In this document: positions 7,714 to 15,761 of the stretch, one piece after another
Layout: every line of letters starts with the position of its first letter
How positions within the stretch are numbered: the stretch's first letter is position 1
From: Ensifer sp. IC4062
GTDB lineage: Bacteria; Pseudomonadota; Alphaproteobacteria; Rhizobiales; Rhizobiaceae
Assembly: GCF_020193575.1 (NCBI RefSeq)
Contig: NZ_JADYVD010000010.1
Coordinates: forward strand, 1-64,000
Direction of reading: 5' to 3'
Length of the DNA stretch: 64,000 nt
Translations under genes and position numbers: made by a program
The notes under the pieces: generated by a model
Databases searched by the model: none
Told to the model about the DNA's origin: nothing
The model's input: only the letters and a program-made list of their open reading frames with translations

Positions 7714-9492
7714 TTAGCGGAGCGGCCAGATCCACATCAGCATCGGCACAGCAACAAGCACGATGACGGCGGAGAGTGGCAGGCCGAGGCGCGGGTAGTC
7801 GCTGAAGCGGTAGCCGCCCGGCCCCATGACCAGCGTGTTGCACTGGTGGCCGATCGGAGTGAGGAAGTCCGAGCCTGCACCGATCGCCACCGCCATCAGG
7901 AAGGCATCCGGCCTGTAGCCGAGCGCTGCGGCAAAGCTCGCGGCGATCGGTGCCATGACGAGCACCGTGGCGGCATTGTTGAGGAAGGGCGTGACCGCCA
8001 TCGCGGCGATGAGGATGAGCGCCAGCGCGCCGCCGGGCGGCAGGTCCGCGGCGATGCCGCTCAGCCAGCCGGCGATGAGGTCCGAGCCGCCGGTGGTGCG
8101 CAGGGTGTCGCTGACCGGGATCAGCGCCGCCAGCATGACCAGGATCGGCCCGTCGACCGCGCGGTAGACGTCACGCAGCGGGATGACGCGGAAGATGACC
8201 ATGGCGAGCGCCGCCGCGAAGAAGGCGACCGGCACCGGCACGACACCGACCGCTGTCGCGCCCATGGCGGCGGCCAGCACGATGAGCGGCACAGTCGCGC
8301 GCCGGATGGTGCCGAGCAGGATTTCCCGCTGGGCGAGCGGCAGGCAGCCGAAATCCTGCAGGAAGGGCGGCAGATCGCGCCGCGTCCCCTGCAGCACGAC
8401 GATGTCGCCGGCCTGCAGCCGGATGCTGCCGAGGCGCTGTTTCAGCCGTTCACCCTGACGGCTGACGGCAAGCAGGTTGATGTTGTGATTGTTGAAGAGC
8501 GCAAGGCGCTGCGCCGACATGCCGATGAGCGGTGAGCCGCTGGCAATCACCGCCTCGATCGCCTCGACATCGGCCGGGGTCTTGCCGTTGCTGGCTGCGG
8601 GCAGGCGGTCGCCGGGAATCCTGAGCTTTGCCTGGGAGACGATACGGTCGAGCGCCGCCGGCCCGCCTTCGAGCAGCAGAATGTCATCTGCCTCGATGAG
8701 GGCGTCTGGCAACGGCGCCAGATGCGTGCCGCGGCGGAAGATGGCGATGACGACCGCGCCGCCGTCGCCGAGCTTGACGAGATTGCTGAGCGGCTTGCCG
8801 ATCATCGGTGAACCGGCCGCAACAACCGCCTCGGACGTATAATCAGTGATCTCGATCGCCTGGTTGACGGAAACCTGCTGGCTCTTGCGCTCCGGCACCA
8901 GCCGGTAGGCGAAAAGCAGGAACACCGCGCCGACCACGGCCAGCGAGGCGCCGACTGGGGTAAAGTCGAACATGCTGAAGCTCTCGCCGGTCAGGTCCTG
9001 TCGCATCCTCGACACGACGACATTTGGCGAGGTGCCGACCTGGGTCATCAGCCCGCCGATCAGCGAACCGAAGGCCATCGGCATCAGGAAGACCGAGGGC
9101 TGGACGCCCGACCGCCTGGCGAACTGGAAGGCGACCGGGATCATGATCGCCAGCGCCCCGATATTCTTGATGAAGGCAGAAAGCACCGTGACGGTGACGA
9201 CGAGAAGTGCGAGCTGCGCCCTTACCGAGGTTAGATCCGGCAGGTAGCGCTGGATTGCCGCATCGACGACGCCGGAGCGGGCGACGCCGGCGCTGACGAT
9301 GAGTGCGCTGCCGACGATGATGACGATATCGTCGCTGAAGCCGTCGAAGGCGTGATCAAAAGGCACGATGCCGACCGCGACCGAGAGCATCAACGCCGAA
9401 CAGGCGATGAGGTCGTAGCGGAAGCGGTCCCAGATGAAAAAGACCATCATGGCGCCGATGACGAGAAACGAAAGCGACTGTTCGGCGGTCAT
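7714..9492 (-). CDS. SLC13/DASS-type permease with two RCK_C (TrkA-C) domains
   Basis: A membrane protein of about 592 residues. Hydrophobic helices at residues about 5-190 and 385-590 flank two TrkA-C-like domains, each with a SPLIG/SPMIG opening and an ADDILLLEG/AGDIVVLQG close. This is the layout of SLC13-family anion or dicarboxylate/sulfate permeases. The ATG at 9492 (MTAEQSL) is preferred over a TTG six codons upstream. Substrate cannot be told. It converges on no neighbour and lies upstream of, but not within, the riboswitch operon. Confidence 0.85.
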   Translation of the reverse strand: MTAEQSLSFLVIGAMMVFFIWDRFRYDLIACSALMLSVAVGIVPFDHAFDGFSDDIVIIVGSALIVSAGVARSGVVDAAIQRYLPDLTSVRAQLALLVVTVTVLSAFIKNIGALAIMIPVAFQFARRSGVQPSVFLMPMAFGSLIGGLMTQVGTSPNVVVSRMRQDLTGESFSMFDFTPVGASLAVVGAVFLLFAYRLVPERKSQQVSVNQAIEITDYTSEAVVAAGSPMIGKPLSNLVKLGDGGAVVIAIFRRGTHLAPLPDALIEADDILLLEGGPAALDRIVSQAKLRIPGDRLPAASNGKTPADVEAIEAVIASGSPLIGMSAQRLALFNNHNINLLAVSRQGERLKQRLGSIRLQAGDIVVLQGTRRDLPPFLQDFGCLPLAQREILLGTIRRATVPLIVLAAAMGATAVGVVPVPVAFFAAALAMVIFRVIPLRDVYRAVDGPILVMLAALIPVSDTLRTTGGSDLIAGWLSGIAADLPPGGALALILIAAMAVTPFLNNAATVLVMAPIAASFAAALGYRPDAFLMAVAIGAGSDFLTPIGHQCNTLVMGPGGYRFSDYPRLGLPLSAVIVLVAVPMLMWIWPLR

Positions 9493-9808
9493 GAGCAGTA
9501 CCTGAAGCAACGCGGATCGTACGAGGCCTCTACTGCATTTTTTCCCAATCCGAAACCGACTGAAGGAATAAAAACACGCAGCGGCGAGTCCGATCCACTA
9601 CATCCTCCAAAGCGTCTATCGAATGCAACTGAAATACCGCAGATTCATGTCACAGCGCCGTGGATCACCAGAAACTCAACCGAAACTCGTTGGTTCCTTT
9701 GATCGTTGTTGAAGAAGGAATATGATGCCGTAGCCAGTTTAACGTGTATCACCAGCCCTTCGCGCAACGGAGAAGGCGCAATCGCCCGGAGCCGAGGAAA
9801 AAGCAACG
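9493..9808. other. Intergenic region without recognised features
   Basis: No coding frame with protein-like composition is seen on either strand. The interval must contain the divergent promoters of the SLC13 gene and the lipoprotein cluster. Confidence 0.5.
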
Positions 9809-10099
9809 ATGAAGACCGCCCTGCCCGCGATTTGCGCGGGTCTTCTGCTCGCCACCTGCGCCTCCACCGCCCCGCCGTCGGTCGGCTACTCGCGCGATCT
9901 CGAACCCATTCCGGGCAGCATCACCTATGGCGGCCAGCCGCGCACCCGCCTCACCAAGGCCCCCGTCGGCAGCATCGTGCCGCACCGGTTCCGCGACAAA
10001 TTCGGCCGCCAGGTCTCCGAAACCTACGTTATCGAGCCCGACCGGTCTCTTCGGCTGATAAGCCGCCGCATCGACTACGATCTTTTGACCGACCGGTAA
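9809..10099 (+). CDS. Small lipoprotein, paralog 1 of 4
   Basis: A 96-residue exported protein: signal peptide MKTALPAICAGLLLATC with a lipobox-like LATC (Thr at -1 is unusual), then the core EPIPGSITYGGQPRT, KAPVGSIVPH and ETYVIEPDRSLRL. The same core recurs in the next two genes and at 11398, making a four-member local family. A gaggaaa ribosome site precedes the ATG. No named family is recognised; a periplasm-facing lipoprotein is the likely product. Confidence 0.78.
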   Translation: MKTALPAICAGLLLATCASTAPPSVGYSRDLEPIPGSITYGGQPRTRLTKAPVGSIVPHRFRDKFGRQVSETYVIEPDRSLRLISRRIDYDLLTDR

Positions 10100-10162
10100 G
10101 ATGAGAACTACGCTCGATTTCTTCGCGCCGTGTTTCAAAATACTGGAATTGAGAGAACCGCC

Positions 10163-10462
10163 ATGAAACATGCCTTGCCCGCCCTTTTTGCCGCCCTCCT
10201 GCTCTGCGCCTGCACGACCAGCTCCCGGCCGCCGTCGGTCGGCTATGGACGCTACCTCGAGCCCATTCCCGGCAGCATCACCTATGGTGGCCAGCCGCGC
10301 ACGAAGCTGACCAAGGCGCCAGTCGGCAGCATCGTGCCGCACCAGTTCTTCGACAATTTCGGCCATCGGGTCTACGAAACCTATGTGATCGAACCGGACC
10401 GCTCGCTGCGGCTCGTCGGTCGTCGCATCGACTACGACATCTTCGGCGACATGGACGATTGA
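10163..10462 (+). CDS. Small lipoprotein, paralog 2 of 4
   Basis: A 99-residue paralog beginning MKHALPALFAALLLCAC with an LCAC lipobox and the same EPIPGSITYGGQPRT / APVGSIVPHQFF / ETYVIEPDRSLRL core. The ATG at 10163 (ribosome site gagag) is chosen because it aligns with the other copies; the frame is open further upstream. It is 63 bp from paralog 1, so the first three copies are probably one transcript. The acidic tail (DIFGDMDD) is specific to this copy. Confidence 0.8.
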   Translation: MKHALPALFAALLLCACTTSSRPPSVGYGRYLEPIPGSITYGGQPRTKLTKAPVGSIVPHQFFDNFGHRVYETYVIEPDRSLRLVGRRIDYDIFGDMDD

Positions 10463-10499
10463 TGCTCGATACGGACAAGGCAACACCGAGGACCGCCCG

Positions 10500-10772
10500 A
10501 TGAAACATGCTTCGCTCGCCTGCGCCGCGGCGCTCCTACTTGCGGCCTGCACCGCCACGGCGCCCGAGCTGGAGCCGATCCCTGGCAGCATCACCTATGG
10601 CGGCCAGCCGCGTACGAAACTCACTAAGGCGCCGGTCGGCAGCATCGTGCCGCACCAGTTCTTCACTCAAGGCGGACTGGCCCGCGAGACTTATGTGATC
10701 CAGCCGGACCGCTCGCTGAAACTGGTCCGCCGCCACATAGATTACGATTTCATCACGAGGCACTCCCGCTGA
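10500..10772 (+). CDS. Small lipoprotein, paralog 3 of 4
   Basis: A 90-residue paralog with a canonical lipobox LAAC and the shared EPIPGSITYGGQPRT core. It lacks the PPSVGY spacer found in the first two copies, so the mature chain is shorter. A gagga ribosome site precedes the ATG, and it starts 37 bp after paralog 2. Confidence 0.8.
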   Translation: MKHASLACAAALLLAACTATAPELEPIPGSITYGGQPRTKLTKAPVGSIVPHQFFTQGGLARETYVIQPDRSLKLVRRHIDYDFITRHSR

Positions 10773-10952
10773 CAGCGAAGGAATTGCCGCCGGACACCAG
10801 ATCTCGTCGCCGTGGCTGGAGAATTCCAGAAAAAATGTTCCACGGTTTCCTCTTTCTCGCGTCGGCGGCGCGAGAGGCTCCGCGCCCAACCAGGGCAGAG
10901 CTTTCTCTCGGTCAACCAAGCCAGTCCCCTGCCAACTGCGCCCGCGTTCTAC

Positions 10953-11198
10953 CATTCACGACGCGGACGCGCCTTGGCTGGATCCCTTTGAAGCACTGGA
11001 TGACGGAGCCCGTGGTTGGCCCGATAAAGAGCATCAACGGCCGAGCGTTTCCCTGCTGGCTTGACTTCACGCGGACAACGCCAAGAATTCCCTCATAAAG
11101 TTGCTTGGGGTGTGATGCTCGGCAATCCTCGCTCTCCCTCATTGCTGTGCTCGTCACAGGAATCCAGCAGCGCCGCGTCGGCGGCGCGGGAGACTCTG
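10953..11198. repeat. Family A repeats (one degenerate, one intact)
   Basis: A decayed inverted copy at about 10955-11007 (gacgcggacgcgccttggct, then ggatccctttgaagcactgg) and an intact copy at about 11137-11198 (ccctcattgctgtgctcgtc, ending in the cgccgcgtcggcggcg palindrome). They separate paralog 3 from paralog 4. The rest of 10773-11397 shows no gene. Confidence 0.7.
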
Positions 11199-11397
11199 CT
11201 CGACGCAACGACAACGTAGCGTTTCCCTTTGAACTGCTGCACGTCTATTTTCTTGAGCCGGCCCACTATTTAGGGAAACAGGCCGTCGGCTCGGACCGGG
11301 AACCCTACGTTTGATGTGCGCGTTGTTTTGCGACCGGCCGACGTCTAAGGCACATCCAGCGTTTCACCCGGGGCCCCTTCGAACGATGAGAATAACC

Positions 11398-11709
11398 ATG
11401 AAGACCCTCCTGCCCGCGATGTCGCCTGCCATCCTGTCCGCCATGCTGCTCGTTTCGAGCCTGAGCGGCTGCACGGCCACCGCCGTTACCTTTGGCTATT
11501 CGCCCTATCTCGAACCGATACCCGGCAGCATCACCTACGGCGGTCAGCCGCGGACAAGGCTTAGGAGGGCGCCGGTCGGCAGCATCGTGCCGCACCAGTT
11601 CAATGATCGCGCGGGGCGCACCGTCTACGAGACCTACGTGGTTGAGCCCGACGGCTCGCTGCGCCTGGTCAGCCGGCGTTACCGCTACGATTTCTTCGAC
11701 TTCGACTGA
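11398..11709 (+). CDS. Small lipoprotein, paralog 4 of 4
   Basis: A 103-residue paralog with a longer signal region and lipobox LSGC, then the conserved EPIPGSITYGGQPRTRL, APVGSIVPHQF and ETYVVEPDGSLRLVSRR blocks. The ATG at 11398 (MKTLLPA) aligns with the other copies; an in-frame ATG at 11386 is the alternative. It stands apart from the trio by 625 bp that contain repeat elements, suggesting repeats inserted after the gene array formed. Confidence 0.8.
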   Translation: MKTLLPAMSPAILSAMLLVSSLSGCTATAVTFGYSPYLEPIPGSITYGGQPRTRLRRAPVGSIVPHQFNDRAGRTVYETYVVEPDGSLRLVSRRYRYDFFDFD

Positions 11710-12255
11710 TTTTGCGGGCCTGGCACCTTCGGGAACGCCACCCTCAGAACGGCGGCGGCAACGCACACTGCACAAGCTCCGCAGCGGATTCTCCGGCAAA
11801 AGCAGTCTCCGCCGTGCCCCTGTGAAGTCGGCGCCTTACCGTAGAACGTCGCCCCCTATTTTACGAAAAGGCGGCCCGGCAGAACCAATCCTTCACGCCC
11901 CCCAGGACCTGCGCCGGGGCCGCATCGAGCGTCGTGGCATGAGGGAAATCGTCGCTGCCAGTGCCGTTGCGTGGCTAGATCGTCCCGGCCCAGTCTCCAC
12001 CCGCCTGGCGCTTCAAGACAAAGCCCATTTTATGGTCACCAAGTTTGGCACAATAGGTATCGCGCCCATGGTATTTTAGGAAACAGACATGTAGCCGGCT
12101 CGATATCCACAGCCATCGTAAGCCGAGACAAGGGGCCATTCGCGGCATACATCAATTCGAGCGGACTCGCCGCAATCACGGCGGGCTGCGTCGGCCGTCA
12201 ACTCCGGCGCATTTGCATCCGATTCGGGGACGAAGCGAATCGCCGGCATCGCGGC
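11710..12255. other. Intergenic region between lipoprotein array and prophage module
   Basis: No convincing gene on either strand. The left end of the prophage-like block must lie here, but no tRNA or direct-repeat attachment site was recognised. Confidence 0.45.
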
Positions 12256-12594
12256 CTACCCGCCCCGCAGCAGAACGAGCATCCGCTTCGCTGCGTCCGC
12301 AAAGGTCACCCCGAGCGCCGCGCCGCCGATGCCGATGACGCCGAGCGCGCCCATTCCCATCAGCTTCCATTTCCGCACGTCCTCGGTCACCGGCTTCATA
12401 TCGGCAATGTCTTCCTTGGTCAGCGACATCGCCCCTTCGAGCGTCCCTACCCGCTCGAAAAGTTGGTCCATGCGGCGGATCGTCGACGCAAGGCTCGCAT
12501 CCGACCGGTCCTCAGTGCGCCGAAAGTCCTCGCGCAGGTTCTTCACTTCGGCGATCAGCGTCCCGAGCTGCTGGTGAACGCTGCCATCAATCAT
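12256..12594 (-). CDS. DUF1515 family phage protein, membrane-anchored
   Basis: A 112-residue protein: N-terminal coiled coil (VHQQLGTLIAEVKNLREDF through MDQLFERVGTLEGAM), then one C-terminal hydrophobic segment (MGMGALGVIGIGGAALGVTF). This matches rhizobial DUF1515 proteins. Its ATG overlaps the stop of the o-spanin gene (ATGA). As last gene of the lysis cassette it could be a holin or holin-associated protein, but that is inference from position and the single transmembrane segment. Confidence 0.75.
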   Translation of the reverse strand: MIDGSVHQQLGTLIAEVKNLREDFRRTEDRSDASLASTIRRMDQLFERVGTLEGAMSLTKEDIADMKPVTEDVRKWKLMGMGALGVIGIGGAALGVTFADAAKRMLVLLRGG

Positions 12595-12854
12595 CCCCGC
12601 CCGCTCCCATCATTTCCCGCTCCATGTCTTAAGCATTCTGCCTTCGCCCATACGGCCGCGGCACAAAGCCCGACAACAGTGCGGTCGATCCGGTGCTGGT
12701 CAGCGGGCGTTGCGCCGCGGGCGCCGGCAAGATCAGTGCCGACGACGCGTCTCAAGCCCGTCACATCGGCCGGCCCCGAAATCCCACACCCCGCCAGAAC
12801 CAGGGCAGGCATCAAAAGCGCGACGCTTCGCGTCAGCGCGCTCTGCTGCTTCAT
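12591..12854 (-). CDS. Putative o-spanin (Rz1-like outer-membrane lipoprotein)
   Basis: An 87-residue protein with a signal peptide ending in lipobox LAGC (about residue 23), then a short mature chain. Its first 122 bp lie inside the preceding gene in another frame. That nested or overlapping layout, with the partner having an N-terminal membrane anchor and charged helix, is the classic Rz/Rz1 spanin organisation. The identification rests on architecture and lysis-cassette position; no sequence family was recognised. Confidence 0.65.
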   Translation of the reverse strand: MKQQSALTRSVALLMPALVLAGCGISGPADVTGLRRVVGTDLAGARGATPADQHRIDRTVVGLCAAAVWAKAECLRHGAGNDGSGRG

Positions 12855-12975
12855 CGTTTTGCCTTTCGATTGCGTGTCTCACTGCTTGTGCCCCCTCCTC
12901 GCGGATCGCGAGGACCGCCCAAAAGACGGCAGCGAGGACGAGCCCGCTGCCAAGGATTCTTCCCCACAACATCAT
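12733..12975 (-). CDS. Putative i-spanin (Rz-like inner-membrane subunit)
   Basis: An 80-residue protein: one N-terminal transmembrane helix (LGSGLVLAAVFWAVLAI), a charged helical stretch (REEGAQAVRHAIERQNDEAA), and two cysteines further on. Its ATG overlaps the endolysin TGA. The o-spanin candidate starts within it in another frame. It would pair with that lipoprotein to fuse inner and outer membranes at lysis. Confidence 0.65.
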   Translation of the reverse strand: MMLWGRILGSGLVLAAVFWAVLAIREEGAQAVRHAIERQNDEAAERADAKRRAFDACPGSGGVWDFGAGRCDGLETRRRH

Positions 12976-13799
12976 CGCTTGAGGCCCAGCGCCTCGCGCA
13001 CGACCGGCATGGAGGAAATGGCGTAGACGGCAAAGCCGACGATCACGGTGAGGATCGCGAGTTGCACTCGCCAGTCGAGCGTCACGAGATTCAGTTCCCT
13101 CAAGGCGGTAACGACGCTGCCGCCGGCCGTCAGCAGCCAGGTCCAGAAGCGCCCGGATCGCGCCACGGTCTTGCGCTTCGATGCGGGGCGCGGTGCCGTG
13201 ACCGGCGCGGTCTCCGCCCGTCCCACCGGCGCAGCCTCTTCCACCGACCGCCGCGCTTTGGCCAGCACCTCATGCAGCACAGCTTCCACCTTCTCCGGCT
13301 TGACCAGCGCTTTGTTGAGCCCATCGCCGGCGTAATAGGATTGCCCGCGCTTCACCTGCTGCTGATGCCTCCTCGTGTCGGCAAGGACCGGCAACGAGGC
13401 CCATTCCTGCGCCAGCCGCCGGCCGAATTCGACGAGCGGCAAATCGCCGGTCACGAAGGCCTGATAGCCGCGGCGCTTCAAGAGATGAAAACCAAGTCGA
13501 TCCTGCAGATCCGGCGTGAAGAGATCGGTACTCGCGATCGAGGGAATTTCCTTCGCCAGGCCGATCAGCGTCGCGCGCATGAACTGATAGGCGCCGGCGG
13601 CGCTGGATCCATGGCTCTTCGACCATCCCTCCTGCGCGTCGACGACATCACCAAAGCTCATCGTCGTCAGCGGCTGCTTCAACCTGTTCTGTCTGTTGGC
13701 ATAGATCACGTCATAGGATGCACGGTCTTTCCGCCCGACCTCCGTCTCCCGAATGAAGTCGAGCAGAATCGCCGCGCCGGCAGGCACGGTTTTGTTCAT
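12972..13799 (-). CDS. Phage endolysin (peptidoglycan hydrolase) with C-terminal membrane segments
   Basis: A 275-residue protein. The N-terminal 150 residues form a lysozyme-like catalytic domain (FIRETEVGRKDRASYDVIYA, GSSAAGAYQFMRATLIGLA, LQDRLGFHLLKRRGY, LAQEWASLPVL). After an Ala/Arg/Pro linker there are two hydrophobic C-terminal segments (about 222-242 and 245-265). This points to a membrane-tethered endolysin, possibly with holin-like behaviour. A good aagga ribosome site precedes the ATG. It heads the lysis cassette and is coupled to the i-spanin gene. Confidence 0.82.
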   Translation of the reverse strand: MNKTVPAGAAILLDFIRETEVGRKDRASYDVIYANRQNRLKQPLTTMSFGDVVDAQEGWSKSHGSSAAGAYQFMRATLIGLAKEIPSIASTDLFTPDLQDRLGFHLLKRRGYQAFVTGDLPLVEFGRRLAQEWASLPVLADTRRHQQQVKRGQSYYAGDGLNKALVKPEKVEAVLHEVLAKARRSVEEAAPVGRAETAPVTAPRPASKRKTVARSGRFWTWLLTAGGSVVTALRELNLVTLDWRVQLAILTVIVGFAVYAISSMPVVREALGLKR

Positions 13800-13938
13800 C
13801 TTAGATTTTTCCTTTAAGTACGCGCGTGCTGGACGCGCGAAATGTGTATCATCAAATGATAGTGATGATTTGGCTTAGGAATGCATCACGGGTGATGCAT
13901 TCCTTCGGAGTTCGTCGGACTCGCTAGTCGGAGAGACT

Positions 13939-15123
13939 TCAGCCGAACAAGACCAGTTCTTCGTTTAACATCACAAGGCGATTTCGCCTCTCCTGAGCTT
14001 CGATCCGTAGCGCATCGATGATCGTCGGAAACGTCGCGCCCTCCACTTTCGGCTTCCTTTTCCGAGGCGAAAGCCCGAGGATCCTGCGAATGTTGGCTCT
14101 GATGTGCTTGCGCCGTTCACGACTGCTAAGTCGGTATGAAGAAAGTCTGTTTTCCGCGCGGTATTTTTCCATCCGCTCGAGAAGCGGTGAAACGTCCTTC
14201 CCCTCGCGCTTCAATACCATGAGGTGCCGCATGCTTTCTTCATAGAAAGCCTGCTTCTCGTAGTCAGGAAAACGACTGCGGCGCTGGTTGTGCCGGCCGA
14301 TTTCGTACTCTCGCATCATCACGTTCGTGATCATCACCAAGTCGTCTGGCACCGGCGAGAATTTCAGAAACTCTCCCTGCTCACTCCGCGAGAAAGCGAT
14401 GAAATCATTGCTTGCCTTATCGAGGTTGTAGTGCGTGAAGCTCTTGCCGTTGCTGCGGTCTTCGGAGTGCTTGATCAAGAGAGGTGTTTCGATGAAGGGA
14501 AATTCGTCGACCTGATCAAGCACGCGCATGAGGAACCCGTAATCGGGTGCCACGCCTGTAAACACGGAGCCGTACTCGGATCGGAGCTGGTCAAGAAACG
14601 CCGCCGAAACGAAACTGTTCAGGAAACGCGGGGTATCCATCGGGCTGAAGTCCGACCGGCTGAAAGCCTCGATGATCGGCGCTGTTTTCCTGTTCGTCAC
14701 GAGCGGTGTTGCGCGGCTGCGCGGGACTGCGAACGACGTTCCCGTTTCGATGAGATTCGTTCTCTCGTAAGCAACGAGCTTCGCGCCATCGCGAGCGATA
14801 ACAGCGTCCACAGTCGAAAGCGTATACAGGCGGAGGATCATGCGATCGGTGAGGATACCGACATACTCGCCGGTCGCATGGCTAACCGCACATTCCCAGT
14901 GAGCCGTCATCGGCAATGGGCGCTGTGGTTTGATATAGCGGAACCTTCGATCCGCGGAAAACGGCCGAAGCGCCTCGAAGAGCGCCTTGGATTCATCCTC
15001 GTCGGAGTTGTCAGAGACGATTACCTCGAAGTCGCGGAAGTCCTGCTCAAGAACGCTCTGAAGGGCGCTAAGAGCAAGGTCCGCTCTATTGCGTGACGGA
15101 ATGACAACGGAAAATCGCGGCAT
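13939..15123 (-). CDS. Family 2 glycosyltransferase
   Basis: A 394-residue protein with an N-terminal GT-A fold opening (RFSVVIPSRNRADLALSALQ), a nucleotide-binding region (VIVSDNSDEDES), and a long basic C-terminal extension (residues about 280-394). No DxD motif is obvious: the usual place reads GILTDRM. The ATG at 15123 has a gagg ribosome site. Placed between fibre-assembly and lysis genes, it may modify host surface polysaccharide or the fibre, but could be an unrelated passenger. Confidence 0.8.
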   Translation of the reverse strand: MPRFSVVIPSRNRADLALSALQSVLEQDFRDFEVIVSDNSDEDESKALFEALRPFSADRRFRYIKPQRPLPMTAHWECAVSHATGEYVGILTDRMILRLYTLSTVDAVIARDGAKLVAYERTNLIETGTSFAVPRSRATPLVTNRKTAPIIEAFSRSDFSPMDTPRFLNSFVSAAFLDQLRSEYGSVFTGVAPDYGFLMRVLDQVDEFPFIETPLLIKHSEDRSNGKSFTHYNLDKASNDFIAFSRSEQGEFLKFSPVPDDLVMITNVMMREYEIGRHNQRRSRFPDYEKQAFYEESMRHLMVLKREGKDVSPLLERMEKYRAENRLSSYRLSSRERRKHIRANIRRILGLSPRKRKPKVEGATFPTIIDALRIEAQERRNRLVMLNEELVLFG

Positions 15124-15266
15124 TAACAACCTCGGCGGGAGAAGAGGCGGCGAAACTATCCGACGTCGAAAGAACTTTCAATCCAACCGCGACGGACAAT
15201 GCGCTCCGCAGAGAGATCGTCAGCGGGTCAGCTGACCTCTTTTGATGAGCGGACGAATTTCCTAGA

Positions 15267-15761
15267 TCAACGATTTAGCGCGGCGCTCCAAATCACGTCG
15301 ATCTCGTCGTCAGTTAGACCCAAAGCGGTACCCACCGTGGAAATCAGTGGATTCATTCGGTTGAAGGTTGTTGCGTACTCCCAGTCAATCAGCGCACTGT
15401 CTTTCGCAATCCCCGCAGGTAACGCATTGAGAGCGGTGTCGACCTCAGCGGGAGAAATCCCTGCGTCCAGAAGGCCCAGGCGAAATTGTCGGGCACTAAG
15501 GGGCGACATAGAGGCGCGAATTTCTGCCGGCGTGGGAGGCGTGTACGGCTGGACAGGAAATTGCGGGTTGTCCGCGAGCCATTGCCCCGCGAGCGGATTT
15601 AGACCGTAAGTATCATCAGGCCGATAGCAATGAATTGCGTCATACGTTTCGCCAAATGCGTCAGTAACATTGCAGTCAAAAATATATACGCCATGTTCCG
15701 TGGTGGCATGTACAGAATGCACGGCATTAAGCGACAGCTTCCCGAGAGAGATTTCAGGCAT
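15267..15761 (-). CDS. Tail-fibre-associated protein (possible fibre assembly chaperone)
   Basis: A 164-residue protein whose ATG overlaps the tail-fibre stop by one base (TAATG), so it is translationally coupled. The N-terminal part resembles short phage proteins that follow fibre genes; the middle (PVQPYTPPTPAEIRASMSPL) leads into a helical C-terminal region (SARQFRLGLLDAGISPAEVD). A fibre-assembly or tip role is inferred from position. Confidence 0.65.
   Translation of the reverse strand: MPEISLGKLSLNAVHSVHATTEHGVYIFDCNVTDAFGETYDAIHCYRPDDTYGLNPLAGQWLADNPQFPVQPYTPPTPAEIRASMSPLSARQFRLGLLDAGISPAEVDTALNALPAGIAKDSALIDWEYATTFNRMNPLISTVGTALGLTDDEIDVIWSAALNR

Noticed and set aside
7211..7843. 210-residue minus-strand frame across the riboswitch
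   Set aside because: Its sequence is explained by the conserved riboswitch blocks, and composition is not protein-like.
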